Shown here in pieces: positions 1 to 6,719 of a stretch of DNA of 11,445 bases. Position 1 is the stretch's first letter, and every line of letters begins with the position of its first letter. Source of the stretch: Serpentinimonas sp. (GTDB lineage Bacteria; Pseudomonadota; Gammaproteobacteria; Burkholderiales; Burkholderiaceae_C). Position numbers and translations under genes: made by a program. Below the pieces are notes generated by a model that saw only the letters and a program-made list of their open reading frames with translations, had not been told where the DNA came from and ran no database searches. The stretch covers positions 1 through 11,445 of the forward strand of contig JALOSG010000074.1 of NCBI GenBank assembly GCA_025458665.1, in the 5' to 3' direction.

Positions 1-702
1 GCGTTCGACTTCCGCGTGAAAGCGCAGGACGAGTGGAAACCCCTGTGGAACCAGGCTTTCTTTGCCGGCAGCTTGCTGGCCGCGAGCTCGCAGGGGTGGA
101 TGCTGGGGCGCTACATCACGGGCCTGCAAACGGGCACCGAGTACACCGTGTTTGCCGCTGCCATTGCCTTGCTGCTGCCTGCGGCTTACGTGTTGCTGGG
201 CGCCTGCTGGCTCATCATGAAGACCGAGCACGACCTGCAGCGCCTGGCCATAGGCTGGGCCAAGCGCTCGTGGCCGGCGGTGGTGTTGGGCATGGGGCTC
301 ATTTCCATTGCCACTCCCTGGGTGAGCGAAACCGTGCGTGAGCGCTGGTTCAGCATGCCCGAATTCATTGCGCTGCTGCCCATTCCGCTCATCACCCTGG
401 TGGCGCTGCTGGCCACGCGCGCACTGCTGAATTCCAAACTCATTCTGGACAGCAACCGCCTGCACGCACTGCCCTTCATCCTGCTGGTGGCCGTGTTCGT
501 GTTTGGCGGTGTGGGCCTGGCCTACAGCCTCTTCCCCTACGTGGTCATGGACCAGCTCACCATCTGGGAAGCGGCCAGTGCCACGGAATCTCTGGTGGTC
601 ATTGCCATTGGCTGCGCCATCACGGTGCCCACCATTCTGGGCTACACCATCTTCGCCTACCGGGTGTTTGGTGGCAAAGCCACACCGCTGAAGTACGCCT
701 GA
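1..702 (+). CDS. cydB: Cytochrome bd-type quinol oxidase subunit II, 3' part (5' end outside window)
   Basis: The reading frame is open from base 1 and ends with TGA at 700-702, giving about 233 C-terminal residues of a protein usually 335-380 residues long. Six hydrophobic segments are visible, at about residues 20-40, 48-72, 88-106, 120-141, 155-180 and 194-221. This fits the C-terminal part of CydB/CioB, a polytopic inner-membrane subunit. Family-like stretches include WNQAFFAGSLLAASSQGWMLG near the start, a P-x-x-LGYTIFAYRVFGGK ending and the SLFPYVV segment. With CydA it forms the quinol:O2 oxidoreductase, a terminal oxidase with high oxygen affinity or cyanide insensitivity. CydA carries the haems, so subunit II cannot show which subtype this is. 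The cydA gene would be expected upstream, outside the window. The last 46 bp overlap the 3' end of the convergent GGDEF-EAL gene, and no terminator is visible between them. The family call is secure; a CIO-type assignment is a guess from the short C-terminus. Confidence 0.92.
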   Translation, partial: AFDFRVKAQDEWKPLWNQAFFAGSLLAASSQGWMLGRYITGLQTGTEYTVFAAAIALLLPAAYVLLGACWLIMKTEHDLQRLAIGWAKRSWPAVVLGMGLISIATPWVSETVRERWFSMPEFIALLPIPLITLVALLATRALLNSKLILDSNRLHALPFILLVAVFVFGGVGLAYSLFPYVVMDQLTIWEAASATESLVVIAIGCAITVPTILGYTIFAYRVFGGKATPLKYA

Positions 703-2993
703 ACAAACTCTGGGGCTGGCAGCGGCTGGCCCCAGAAGTAGCCCTGGCCGAAGTCGCAGCCGGCATCGCGCAGCAGCGTCATTTCCAGCTCGGTTTCTAT
801 GCCTTCGGCAATGACGCGCAAGCCCAATTCGTGGGCCATGGTGATCATGGCTTTGCACAGCATGTGGTTGCGCGAGCCGGGTTGCAGGTTGTGCACAAAG
901 GCGCGGTCGATCTTGATGAAGTCGATGTCGAAACGCTGCAGGTAAGACATCGATGAATAGCCAGTTCCGAAATCGTCCAGGGCCAGCGCCACACCCGCCT
1001 GCTGGTACTTCACCAGCAGGCGCAAGACCGAAGGTTCGGGGTCCAGCAGAATGCCTTCGGTGATTTCGAGCACCAGATCACTCCCGCTCAGTAGGCGTTC
1101 GCGCAGCACATCCAGCAGTTGCAACTGGCGCCCCTCCGTGCGCCGAAACTGCACCGGGGACTGGTTCACGCTCATCTGGAAGGTGGCGTCGTGCTGGCGC
1201 TTCCAGTCCTGCAACGTGCTGGTGGCGGCCTTCAGTATCCAGTCGCCCAGTTCCATGATCAGCCCGGTGCTTTCAGCCACTGGAATGAACTGGCCAGGGC
1301 CCACGATACCGCGCGCGGGGTGCCTCCAGCGCACCAGGGCCTCTGCCTTGTGGATGGCGCCCGTGTTCAGGTCCACGATGGGCTGATAGACCATGAAAAA
1401 CTGCTGGGTATCCAGCGCATCCCGCAGGTCATTGGCCACCTGCAGACGCTGCATGGCCGCCTCCTGCATGCCCGCCGTGAAGTAACTGAAGCGGTTGCGT
1501 CCGGCGGCCTTGGCGGCGTAGAGCGCGCGGTCGGCGTTGGCCAGCAGCACGTCGGCGTCGGTGCTGTCGTCGGGGCACATGGTAATGCCGACGCTGCCGG
1601 TGATGAAGGCGCGGTCTTTGCCCAAGTCGAAGGGCTGGCGCAGCACGGCAATGATGCGCTCGGCCACCTCCTGCGCTCGCGCCGGGTTGTCGTGCGTGGG
1701 CAGCACCACGGTGAACTCGTCGCCACCCTGGCGGGCCACGGTGTCGGAGCTGCGTACGCAAGACTCTATGCGCCGCCCAGCCTCTATGAGCAACTGGTCA
1801 CCCACCTGGTGCCCCAGGGTGTCGTTCACTTCCTTGAAGTGGTCCAGGTCGATGAACAGCAAGGCCATCTGTTCGTTGCGCCGCACCGACTTCTCCACCT
1901 CCTGCAGCAGGCGGTCGCGCATCATGCGGCGGTTAGGCAAGCCAGTGAGCACATCGAAGTTGGCCTGCCGCCAGATTTGCTCCTGGGCCGCCTTCTGGGC
2001 AGAAATGTCGGTGGTGGTGCCCAGCATGCGCAAGGGTTCACCGCGCGGGCCCTGGCGGGCCAGCATGCCGCGCTCCAGCACCCAGAGCCAGTGGCCATCC
2101 TTGCAACGCACACGGTGTTCGCTCAGGTAGCTGCGGGCCTCTTCCTTCAGGGCCGCTTGCAATGCCGCTGCGGCTGCCGGGCGGTCCTCCGGGTGGATGG
2201 CGGCTTCCCAGTCCACCCGGCTCTGCCCCAACTCCGTAGCCGCATAGCCTCGCATCTCTGCCCAGCGCGGGGAATACTCGAACCGGCCGGATGCCAGATC
2301 CCAGTCCCAGACCGCATCGCCCGCCCCTTCCAGTGCAAAACGCCAGCGCTCCTCCGAGCGCTGCAGGCGCCGCTCGGCCTTCTCACGGGCGCGCTGCCCA
2401 ACCAGCAGCAGCGTGCACACGCCCACCAGCAAAACCGTGGCCAGCGCCAGGGAGACGGCAAACACCCGGTGCAGCCGGCGAGCCAGATCGTCCACCGCCA
2501 TACGGGCACGCGCGTCCACTGCGGCCGCAGCATCCAGCAGTGCAAACATGGCCAGGTGCAGGGTGAACTCGTCCACTTCGGCCAAGGGGTCGGAACCATA
2601 GGCGGTGCGTGCGGCGCTCAGCTGCTCGGTGAAACTCTGCAGTTGCTGGCGCAGCTGCGGCGTGATCAGCCCACTGTCAGAGGGATCGGTGGCAATGCGC
2701 TGGTAGCTTTGCACCGCCTGCTCCAGCAGCACCAGTCCCTGTGCCCGTTGCCATGGCGACTCGGACTCGCTCCCGAGCGCGAGGTGTGTGAAGCCCCAGT
2801 GCAACTCCTCGCTGGCGCGACCCAGATCGCGGGCCAGCGCGCTGGCCTCCAGCAGGCGCCGTTCCTGGTAGAGGTGCTGCACCGTCAGCACGGCACCCAC
2901 CAGTACGGAGGCCAGTACTGCTGCCACCAGCAGGCTGCGGCGCAGGAACCAGGGCCGCGCCGCCCCGCGCCATGACAGCGGGGCGCTGCTCAT
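657..2993 (-). CDS. Membrane-bound PAS-GGDEF-EAL cyclic-di-GMP turnover protein
   Basis: This 778-residue inner-membrane protein has a TM helix (about 19-38), a helical periplasmic region of about 140 residues (39-177), a second TM helix (178-200), a PAS_3/PAC sensor (about 211-335), a GGDEF domain (about 343-505) and an EAL domain (about 515-768). The cyclase signature GGDEF is intact at 423-427. An inhibitory-site RxxD (RSSD, 414-417) sits five residues before it. The EAL domain keeps EAL (551-553), the Asn of SVNQS, EITEG, DDFGTGYSS (673-681), KID, AEGIET and the late Gln, so both synthesis and hydrolysis of c-di-GMP look chemically possible. The ATG overlaps the TGA of the upstream binding-protein gene (ATGA, 2990-2993), and a GGGGAG ribosome site lies 7 nt upstream inside that gene. 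Translation is therefore probably coupled, and the periplasmic region may receive the signal from the binding protein (inference). The TAG stop at 657-659 lies within the cydB coding end. Confidence 0.95.
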   Translation of the reverse strand: MSSAPLSWRGAARPWFLRRSLLVAAVLASVLVGAVLTVQHLYQERRLLEASALARDLGRASEELHWGFTHLALGSESESPWQRAQGLVLLEQAVQSYQRIATDPSDSGLITPQLRQQLQSFTEQLSAARTAYGSDPLAEVDEFTLHLAMFALLDAAAAVDARARMAVDDLARRLHRVFAVSLALATVLLVGVCTLLLVGQRAREKAERRLQRSEERWRFALEGAGDAVWDWDLASGRFEYSPRWAEMRGYAATELGQSRVDWEAAIHPEDRPAAAAALQAALKEEARSYLSEHRVRCKDGHWLWVLERGMLARQGPRGEPLRMLGTTTDISAQKAAQEQIWRQANFDVLTGLPNRRMMRDRLLQEVEKSVRRNEQMALLFIDLDHFKEVNDTLGHQVGDQLLIEAGRRIESCVRSSDTVARQGGDEFTVVLPTHDNPARAQEVAERIIAVLRQPFDLGKDRAFITGSVGITMCPDDSTDADVLLANADRALYAAKAAGRNRFSYFTAGMQEAAMQRLQVANDLRDALDTQQFFMVYQPIVDLNTGAIHKAEALVRWRHPARGIVGPGQFIPVAESTGLIMELGDWILKAATSTLQDWKRQHDATFQMSVNQSPVQFRRTEGRQLQLLDVLRERLLSGSDLVLEITEGILLDPEPSVLRLLVKYQQAGVALALDDFGTGYSSMSYLQRFDIDFIKIDRAFVHNLQPGSRNHMLCKAMITMAHELGLRVIAEGIETELEMTLLRDAGCDFGQGYFWGQPLPAPEFVQAYFSGVALPPNTR

Positions 2994-3925
2994 GTGCCTG
3001 CTCCCCGTAAGCCCACGCTACCCGGCGAAGCGGGTGGAAGCGCCAGTTCAGCGGCCGAGAAACCGAAGGGCGCCACCACTGCCAGGTGGGCTGGCGTCCC
3101 CAGGAGGGGTTCGAGCGCAGCGTTCCAGCGCTGTCGCAATTCGGCCGATTGGGGCCGGAAGGCGAACGCCGCATCGTCGATGTCGGACAGGCTCACCGCG
3201 GTCACCGGGCGGCCCGACGCAGTCGGACCCAGCTGCACGGGCACGGCAATCAGCGGCACTCTGGAAGGCTGCACCGCCATCCAGCGGGTGGTGGGCCAGG
3301 ACAACGCCAGTCCGTCGGCACGCCCCTGCAGTACCGCGAGGTAGCCTGTACGGGCATCGGGCACCAGCGTCAGGCGCTCTCGGGGCACACCCCAGGCCAG
3401 CAGTCTGTCCACCTCCACCGAGCCCGACAACACCGCCATGGGCCGGGCACTGTTGCGTACCCAGTCTTGGGTCTCTCCGCGCTGATCCATGTGGTCTGCG
3501 CGCAGAAGAATGCCGGAGCGAACCCTCAGCGTGGCGTGGGAGAAAGCCACGCGGCGCGCACGTTGCCCGTTCACGAACATGCCCGCAGCAATCACGTCGA
3601 AACGATCGCTCAGCAGGTCGGGGATGAGGTGGGAGAAATGCACCTGCACCCATTCGATGCGTGGCACCCCCAGCGCAGCGGCCACCCAGCGGGCCGTCTC
3701 AGGGGACTCGCCCGTGATCCGGAGGTCGGGAGCCACGTAGGCGTAGGGAGCCTCTACCGCGTAACCCACCCGCAAGGTGCTGGTGCGCTCGATGCGGCGC
3801 CAGTCTGCGCTGGCCTCGGCCTCGTTCCAGCGGCGCACCGCCCAGGGGGCCGCAACAGCCGCAGCCACCGTGGCCGCCAGCGCGCCCACCACCACCTTCC
3901 TCCGCTGAATTGCGCTACCGCTCAT
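2990..3925 (-). CDS. Periplasmic solute-binding protein, family 3 (EhuB-like), probable sensor subunit
   Basis: This 311-residue protein starts at the ATG at 3925. A GTG five codons upstream (3940) is possible but has no better ribosome site. The N-terminus has a twin-arginine-like segment (QRRKVVVGALA, residues 7-17), a hydrophobic core to about residue 29 and a possible cleavage at AEASA-D (40/41), so it is probably exported, perhaps by Tat. The SBP_bac_3 fold spans about 48-285. It shows LRVGYAVEAPYAYV, ITGESPETARWVA, a FSHLIPDLLSDRFDVIAAGMF block, the usual R-x-x-x-x-FS segment, and GYLAVLQGRADGLALSWPT. The TGES/LIP/RFDVIAAGMF pattern resembles ectoine/hydroxyectoine binder EhuB as I remember it; the ligand is not proven. 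No ABC permease or ATPase gene is nearby. The gene overlaps the GGDEF-EAL start by 4 bp, which suggests the protein reports ligand to that membrane enzyme rather than feeding a transporter (inference). A transport orphan is the alternative. Confidence 0.85.
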   Translation of the reverse strand: MSGSAIQRRKVVVGALAATVAAAVAAPWAVRRWNEAEASADWRRIERTSTLRVGYAVEAPYAYVAPDLRITGESPETARWVAAALGVPRIEWVQVHFSHLIPDLLSDRFDVIAAGMFVNGQRARRVAFSHATLRVRSGILLRADHMDQRGETQDWVRNSARPMAVLSGSVEVDRLLAWGVPRERLTLVPDARTGYLAVLQGRADGLALSWPTTRWMAVQPSRVPLIAVPVQLGPTASGRPVTAVSLSDIDDAAFAFRPQSAELRQRWNAALEPLLGTPAHLAVVAPFGFSAAELALPPASPGSVGLRGAGT

Positions 3926-3984
3926 AGCCCCCCGGCCCACAAAGTAAGTAGGAATCCGCCGAAGTAGAACACAGAAAAGTGGTA

Positions 3985-4013
3985 AATATGCTTACGCACG
4001 CGACCACGGTCAA
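3985..4013 (-). promoter_or_regulatory. Sigma70-like promoter for the binding protein/GGDEF-EAL pair
   Basis: Read on the minus strand, a -35 box TTGACC (4008-4013, 5 of 6 to consensus) is followed by a 17 bp spacer and a -10 box CATATT (3985-3990, 4 of 6). Transcription would start near 3978, giving a leader of about 50 nt before the ATG at 3925. The element lies in the 101 bp gap downstream of the exonuclease gene, which is AT-rich for this window. No terminator separates the exonuclease gene from it, so read-through from the upstream operon is also possible. Confidence 0.6.
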
Positions 4014-4026
4014 CAGGCATGCAGCC

Positions 4027-4812
4027 TCAGAGCCACACCTCCCGAACCGGCGTCTGTGGCGTATAACGGTATGCCACCTGGGCCTGCAGGAGTTCGGCCG
4101 TGGCCAGCGCGTCGGTCACCGCGTGGTGGGGGCGGTAACGCGGCAATCCATACCGCGCACGGCTGGCCGCCAGGCGAATGGACACCGGGGGCTTGCGGCG
4201 CCAGAACCAACGGTCCCGCCAGGGCACCGGTTGCTGGCGGTACAGGCGGGCCTCCAGGTCCATGGTGTCTATCACCGGAAACTCCATGCCCTCCCCGATG
4301 CGCGGCAGCAGCGCGTGGCTCAGGAACAGGCGCTCCATATCGCGGCAGTGCACCACCATGACATGGCCCGCCATGGCCTGCAACAGTTCGCCCAGCACGG
4401 CGGCCAAGTCTGGGGCGTTCCGAATCTGGCTGTCGGTGATGCCGTGCACCGCCACCGAAGCTTCGGCCAGCGGCACGCGGGGCTTGAGCAGCCAGTAGCG
4501 GGCAGCGCTTAAGCGGATGCGGTCCAGCCCCATGGGCACCAGCCCTATGCTGACAATGCCGTCCTTCACCGGGTCCAGGCCCGTGGTTTCCACGTCCATG
4601 GCCAGCAGAGGTGTGTCGCACAAGGGCGTGTCGGGCGCTGGGGCACCCGCGCGGTAGAACGCCTGCAGGCGCTCATCCTGGGCGGTTTCGGCCAGTTCGG
4701 CCATGCGCGACGGCCAGTCGGTGACCGCACCACGGCTGGCCCGGGCAGAACCCGATCTCTCTGCCCCGGGAGATGGCACCGGTTTGCCGCGCAGCAGGCT
4801 GGAATGGAACAT
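4027..4812 (-). CDS. DnaQ-like 3'-5' exonuclease domain protein (DEDDh type)
   Basis: This 261-residue protein has an unconserved, low-complexity N-terminal part (1-65) and an RNase T/DnaQ-type exonuclease domain (about 68-245). ExoI is clear (AMDVETTGLDP, D73 and E75). A HGITDSQI segment (123-130) is typical of the fold, and ExoIII is clear (H229, D234). The ExoII segment reads VVHCRDMERLFL. Aligned to the usual HNxxFDxxFL, the metal-binding Asp position is taken by E160, with D158 nearby. It is therefore an epsilon-like domain but very unlikely to be the replicative proofreading subunit. Its ATG lies 13 bp after the preceding gene's stop, and its ribosome site (AAGGA) abuts that stop, so it is the last gene of the BCCT-DUF294 operon. 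In remembered genomes such exonucleases sit beside CBS/DUF294 proteins and solute symporters. The substrate (DNA, RNA or a small nucleotide) is unknown. Confidence 0.88.
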   Translation of the reverse strand: MFHSSLLRGKPVPSPGAERSGSARASRGAVTDWPSRMAELAETAQDERLQAFYRAGAPAPDTPLCDTPLLAMDVETTGLDPVKDGIVSIGLVPMGLDRIRLSAARYWLLKPRVPLAEASVAVHGITDSQIRNAPDLAAVLGELLQAMAGHVMVVHCRDMERLFLSHALLPRIGEGMEFPVIDTMDLEARLYRQQPVPWRDRWFWRRKPPVSIRLAASRARYGLPRYRPHHAVTDALATAELLQAQVAYRYTPQTPVREVWL

Positions 4813-4825
4813 GGGTGCGGGTCCT

Positions 4826-6694
4826 TCAGGCGCCGCGGCTGCCCTGGTAGCGGTACTTCAGGTAGTCCTGCGCATGGCTCAGGATGGTGAAAGCGTCGCG
4901 CAGGCTCTTGCGCTCGAACTCCGAGAGCTTGTCGGGCTCGACGCTGTTGTCGGGCTCGCGGCCCGCAGCCAGGTCATCGGCCTGCTGGCGCATGCGCACC
5001 CCGGAGATGAATTCCAGCGCGTCGTGCAGGTCCTGCCCACGCCCGCGCGGCAACACGTCGGTGGCCATGATGTCTTTCAGCCGCTCGAAGGAATTGAGCG
5101 ACTCGGAGCCCACCGCCAGCGCATGCACACGGACCAGATCGGACAGCGGCGCTGTGCCCCGCCGCTTCAGGTTGATGGCGCCAGTGTGGCGGCCATCGGA
5201 CTCCACCACAAAACCTTTGAAGAAACCCAGCGGCGGGGTGCGCAGCAAAGCGTTGCGCGCCATGCTGGCCAGAAACAGCGGGCTCTGTCTGGCCTGGCGG
5301 GCCACCAGGCGGCGCAGGCGTTCGGCCCATGCCACCTGACCGTACACACCATCGATATCGAAAAAAATGCTGCTCGCCAGCAGTGTTTCGGGCGTGGGAC
5401 GGGCTATCCAGCCCTCGAAGTAGCCCTCCCAGACGCGCAGGGGCTGGCGCCAGCGCGGGTTGGTGGCCATGACACCACCGCTGCACAGCGGGTAGCCGCA
5501 GCGTGCCAGCCCGTTGCATACCCAATCGGCCAGGACGGCAAAGTAGCTGCCGTGTTGCGCCTCGTCGTAGCGGTTGTCCAGCACCAGCGCGTTGTCCTGG
5601 TCGTTAACCAGCAGCTGCTCGTGGCGCGCCATGGAACCCAGCGCCAGGAAGCAGTAAGGCACGGGCGGTGGCCCCAGTTGCGCCTCGGCCAGTTCCAGCA
5701 GGCGCTGCTTGAAGCTGCGCCCTATGGCGGCCATGGCACTGCCCACCATGCGGGCGCTGGCTTCCTCGTCGACCATGCGCGCAAAACTGGCGCGCACCTC
5801 GGGCGCCAGGGCCGCCAGCTCGTCCACGCTGCCTTGCCGGAAAATGCGGCTCACCACAAACAGGCTGTTGCGCGACTCGTACCGAATCAGGTCCGACTGC
5901 GCCACCACGCCCACCGGCACGCCCTGGCGCAGCACCGGCAGATGGCGCACGTTGTGGCGCAGCATTTCCAGCATGGCCTCGAACACCCGCTGGTGGTGCT
6001 GCACCGTCACCGGGTCGGCGGTCATGATGTCGGCCACTGGCGTATCGAAGGCGCGGCCTTCGGCCACCAGCCGGGTTCGCAGGTCGCGGTCGGTCACGAT
6101 GCCGAGCAGCGCGCTGGGGGCGTCTGTGTTGTCCACCACCAGCAGCGAGGAAACCCCGACCTCGCTCATGAGCTGCGCGGCCTGCTGTGCCGTGGCATGG
6201 GCCACCACACACACGGGGCTGCGTGCCATGAGGGAGCCTAGGCTGGCGGCCATCTGCGGGTTGGCATCCTCCCGGCGCGACACCACCTGCCGCAGCCGGG
6301 TGCGGTCCTCGGTCTCCACCTGGTCGGCAAACGATTCCTGCGACTCGAACAGCTCGGTGAACACCGGCTCCGGCACCATGTAGAGCAGCGTGTCCTCCAG
6401 CGCAAACGCAGGAAAACGCACGCGCTTCCTGTGCAGCAGGCCGAACTCGCCGAAGTAGCCGCCCTCGGTCAGGCGGTTGTAGAGCGTGCCGTCGCGGCGG
6501 AACACTTCCACCGCGCCGCTGCGCACCAGGTGCCACACCTGCGCCGGCTGGCCGTACTCCACAATCTGGGTGCCAGCCTTGCAGTAGCGCACATCCACCG
6601 TGGCGGCCACGTGCTGCATCACCTCATCGGGCAGGCCCTGAAAAGGCGTACAGCGGCGCAGAAAGTCCAGAATTTCCAGCTGTTCTTCTTGCAT
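4826..6694 (-). CDS. cNMP-binding/CBS-pair/DUF294 nucleotidyltransferase-like signalling protein
   Basis: This 622-residue soluble protein has four modules: a cyclic-nucleotide-binding-like domain (about 13-128), two CBS repeats (about 154-210 and 218-275), a DUF294 putative nucleotidyltransferase domain (about 300-440) and a DUF294 C-terminal domain (about 475-615). The first domain keeps the GGYFGEFGLL phosphate-cassette-like loop followed by R93. The CBS repeats carry the expected GIVTDRDLR and VGVVAQSDL segments. The nucleotidyltransferase motif is GSMARHEQ (353-360) followed by DQD (365-367), resembling the GlnD/GlnE-type GSxAR...DxD active site, so nucleotidyl transfer to a protein or small molecule is possible but unproven. 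No membrane segment or signal peptide is seen. The ATG follows an AAGGG ribosome site, 25 bp after the BCCT transporter stop. The gene order suggests it senses nucleotides (cyclic nucleotide at the first domain, adenylates at CBS) and acts on the transporter or the exonuclease; this is inference. Confidence 0.92.
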   Translation of the reverse strand: MQEEQLEILDFLRRCTPFQGLPDEVMQHVAATVDVRYCKAGTQIVEYGQPAQVWHLVRSGAVEVFRRDGTLYNRLTEGGYFGEFGLLHRKRVRFPAFALEDTLLYMVPEPVFTELFESQESFADQVETEDRTRLRQVVSRREDANPQMAASLGSLMARSPVCVVAHATAQQAAQLMSEVGVSSLLVVDNTDAPSALLGIVTDRDLRTRLVAEGRAFDTPVADIMTADPVTVQHHQRVFEAMLEMLRHNVRHLPVLRQGVPVGVVAQSDLIRYESRNSLFVVSRIFRQGSVDELAALAPEVRASFARMVDEEASARMVGSAMAAIGRSFKQRLLELAEAQLGPPPVPYCFLALGSMARHEQLLVNDQDNALVLDNRYDEAQHGSYFAVLADWVCNGLARCGYPLCSGGVMATNPRWRQPLRVWEGYFEGWIARPTPETLLASSIFFDIDGVYGQVAWAERLRRLVARQARQSPLFLASMARNALLRTPPLGFFKGFVVESDGRHTGAINLKRRGTAPLSDLVRVHALAVGSESLNSFERLKDIMATDVLPRGRGQDLHDALEFISGVRMRQQADDLAAGREPDNSVEPDKLSEFERKSLRDAFTILSHAQDYLKYRYQGSRGA

Positions 6695-6719
6695 GGCACC
6701 CTTGTGGATGAAAGCCGCA

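Noticed and set aside
1119..2975. Long open frame (618 codons) on the plus strand opposite the GGDEF-EAL gene
   Set aside because: Its product is His/Gln/Gly/Ala-rich with no domain, and it exactly shadows a clear multi-domain gene. Long antisense frames are common in GC-rich genomes.
4027..4812. Replicative DNA polymerase III epsilon subunit (dnaQ)
   Set aside because: The ExoII motif is atypical, the N-terminal region is unusual and the gene sits in a transporter operon; dnaQ itself is normally elsewhere.
4703..6241. Long open frame (512 codons) on the plus strand opposite the CBS/DUF294 gene
   Set aside because: It has the same His/Gln-rich antisense composition, no ribosome site and no recognisable motif.
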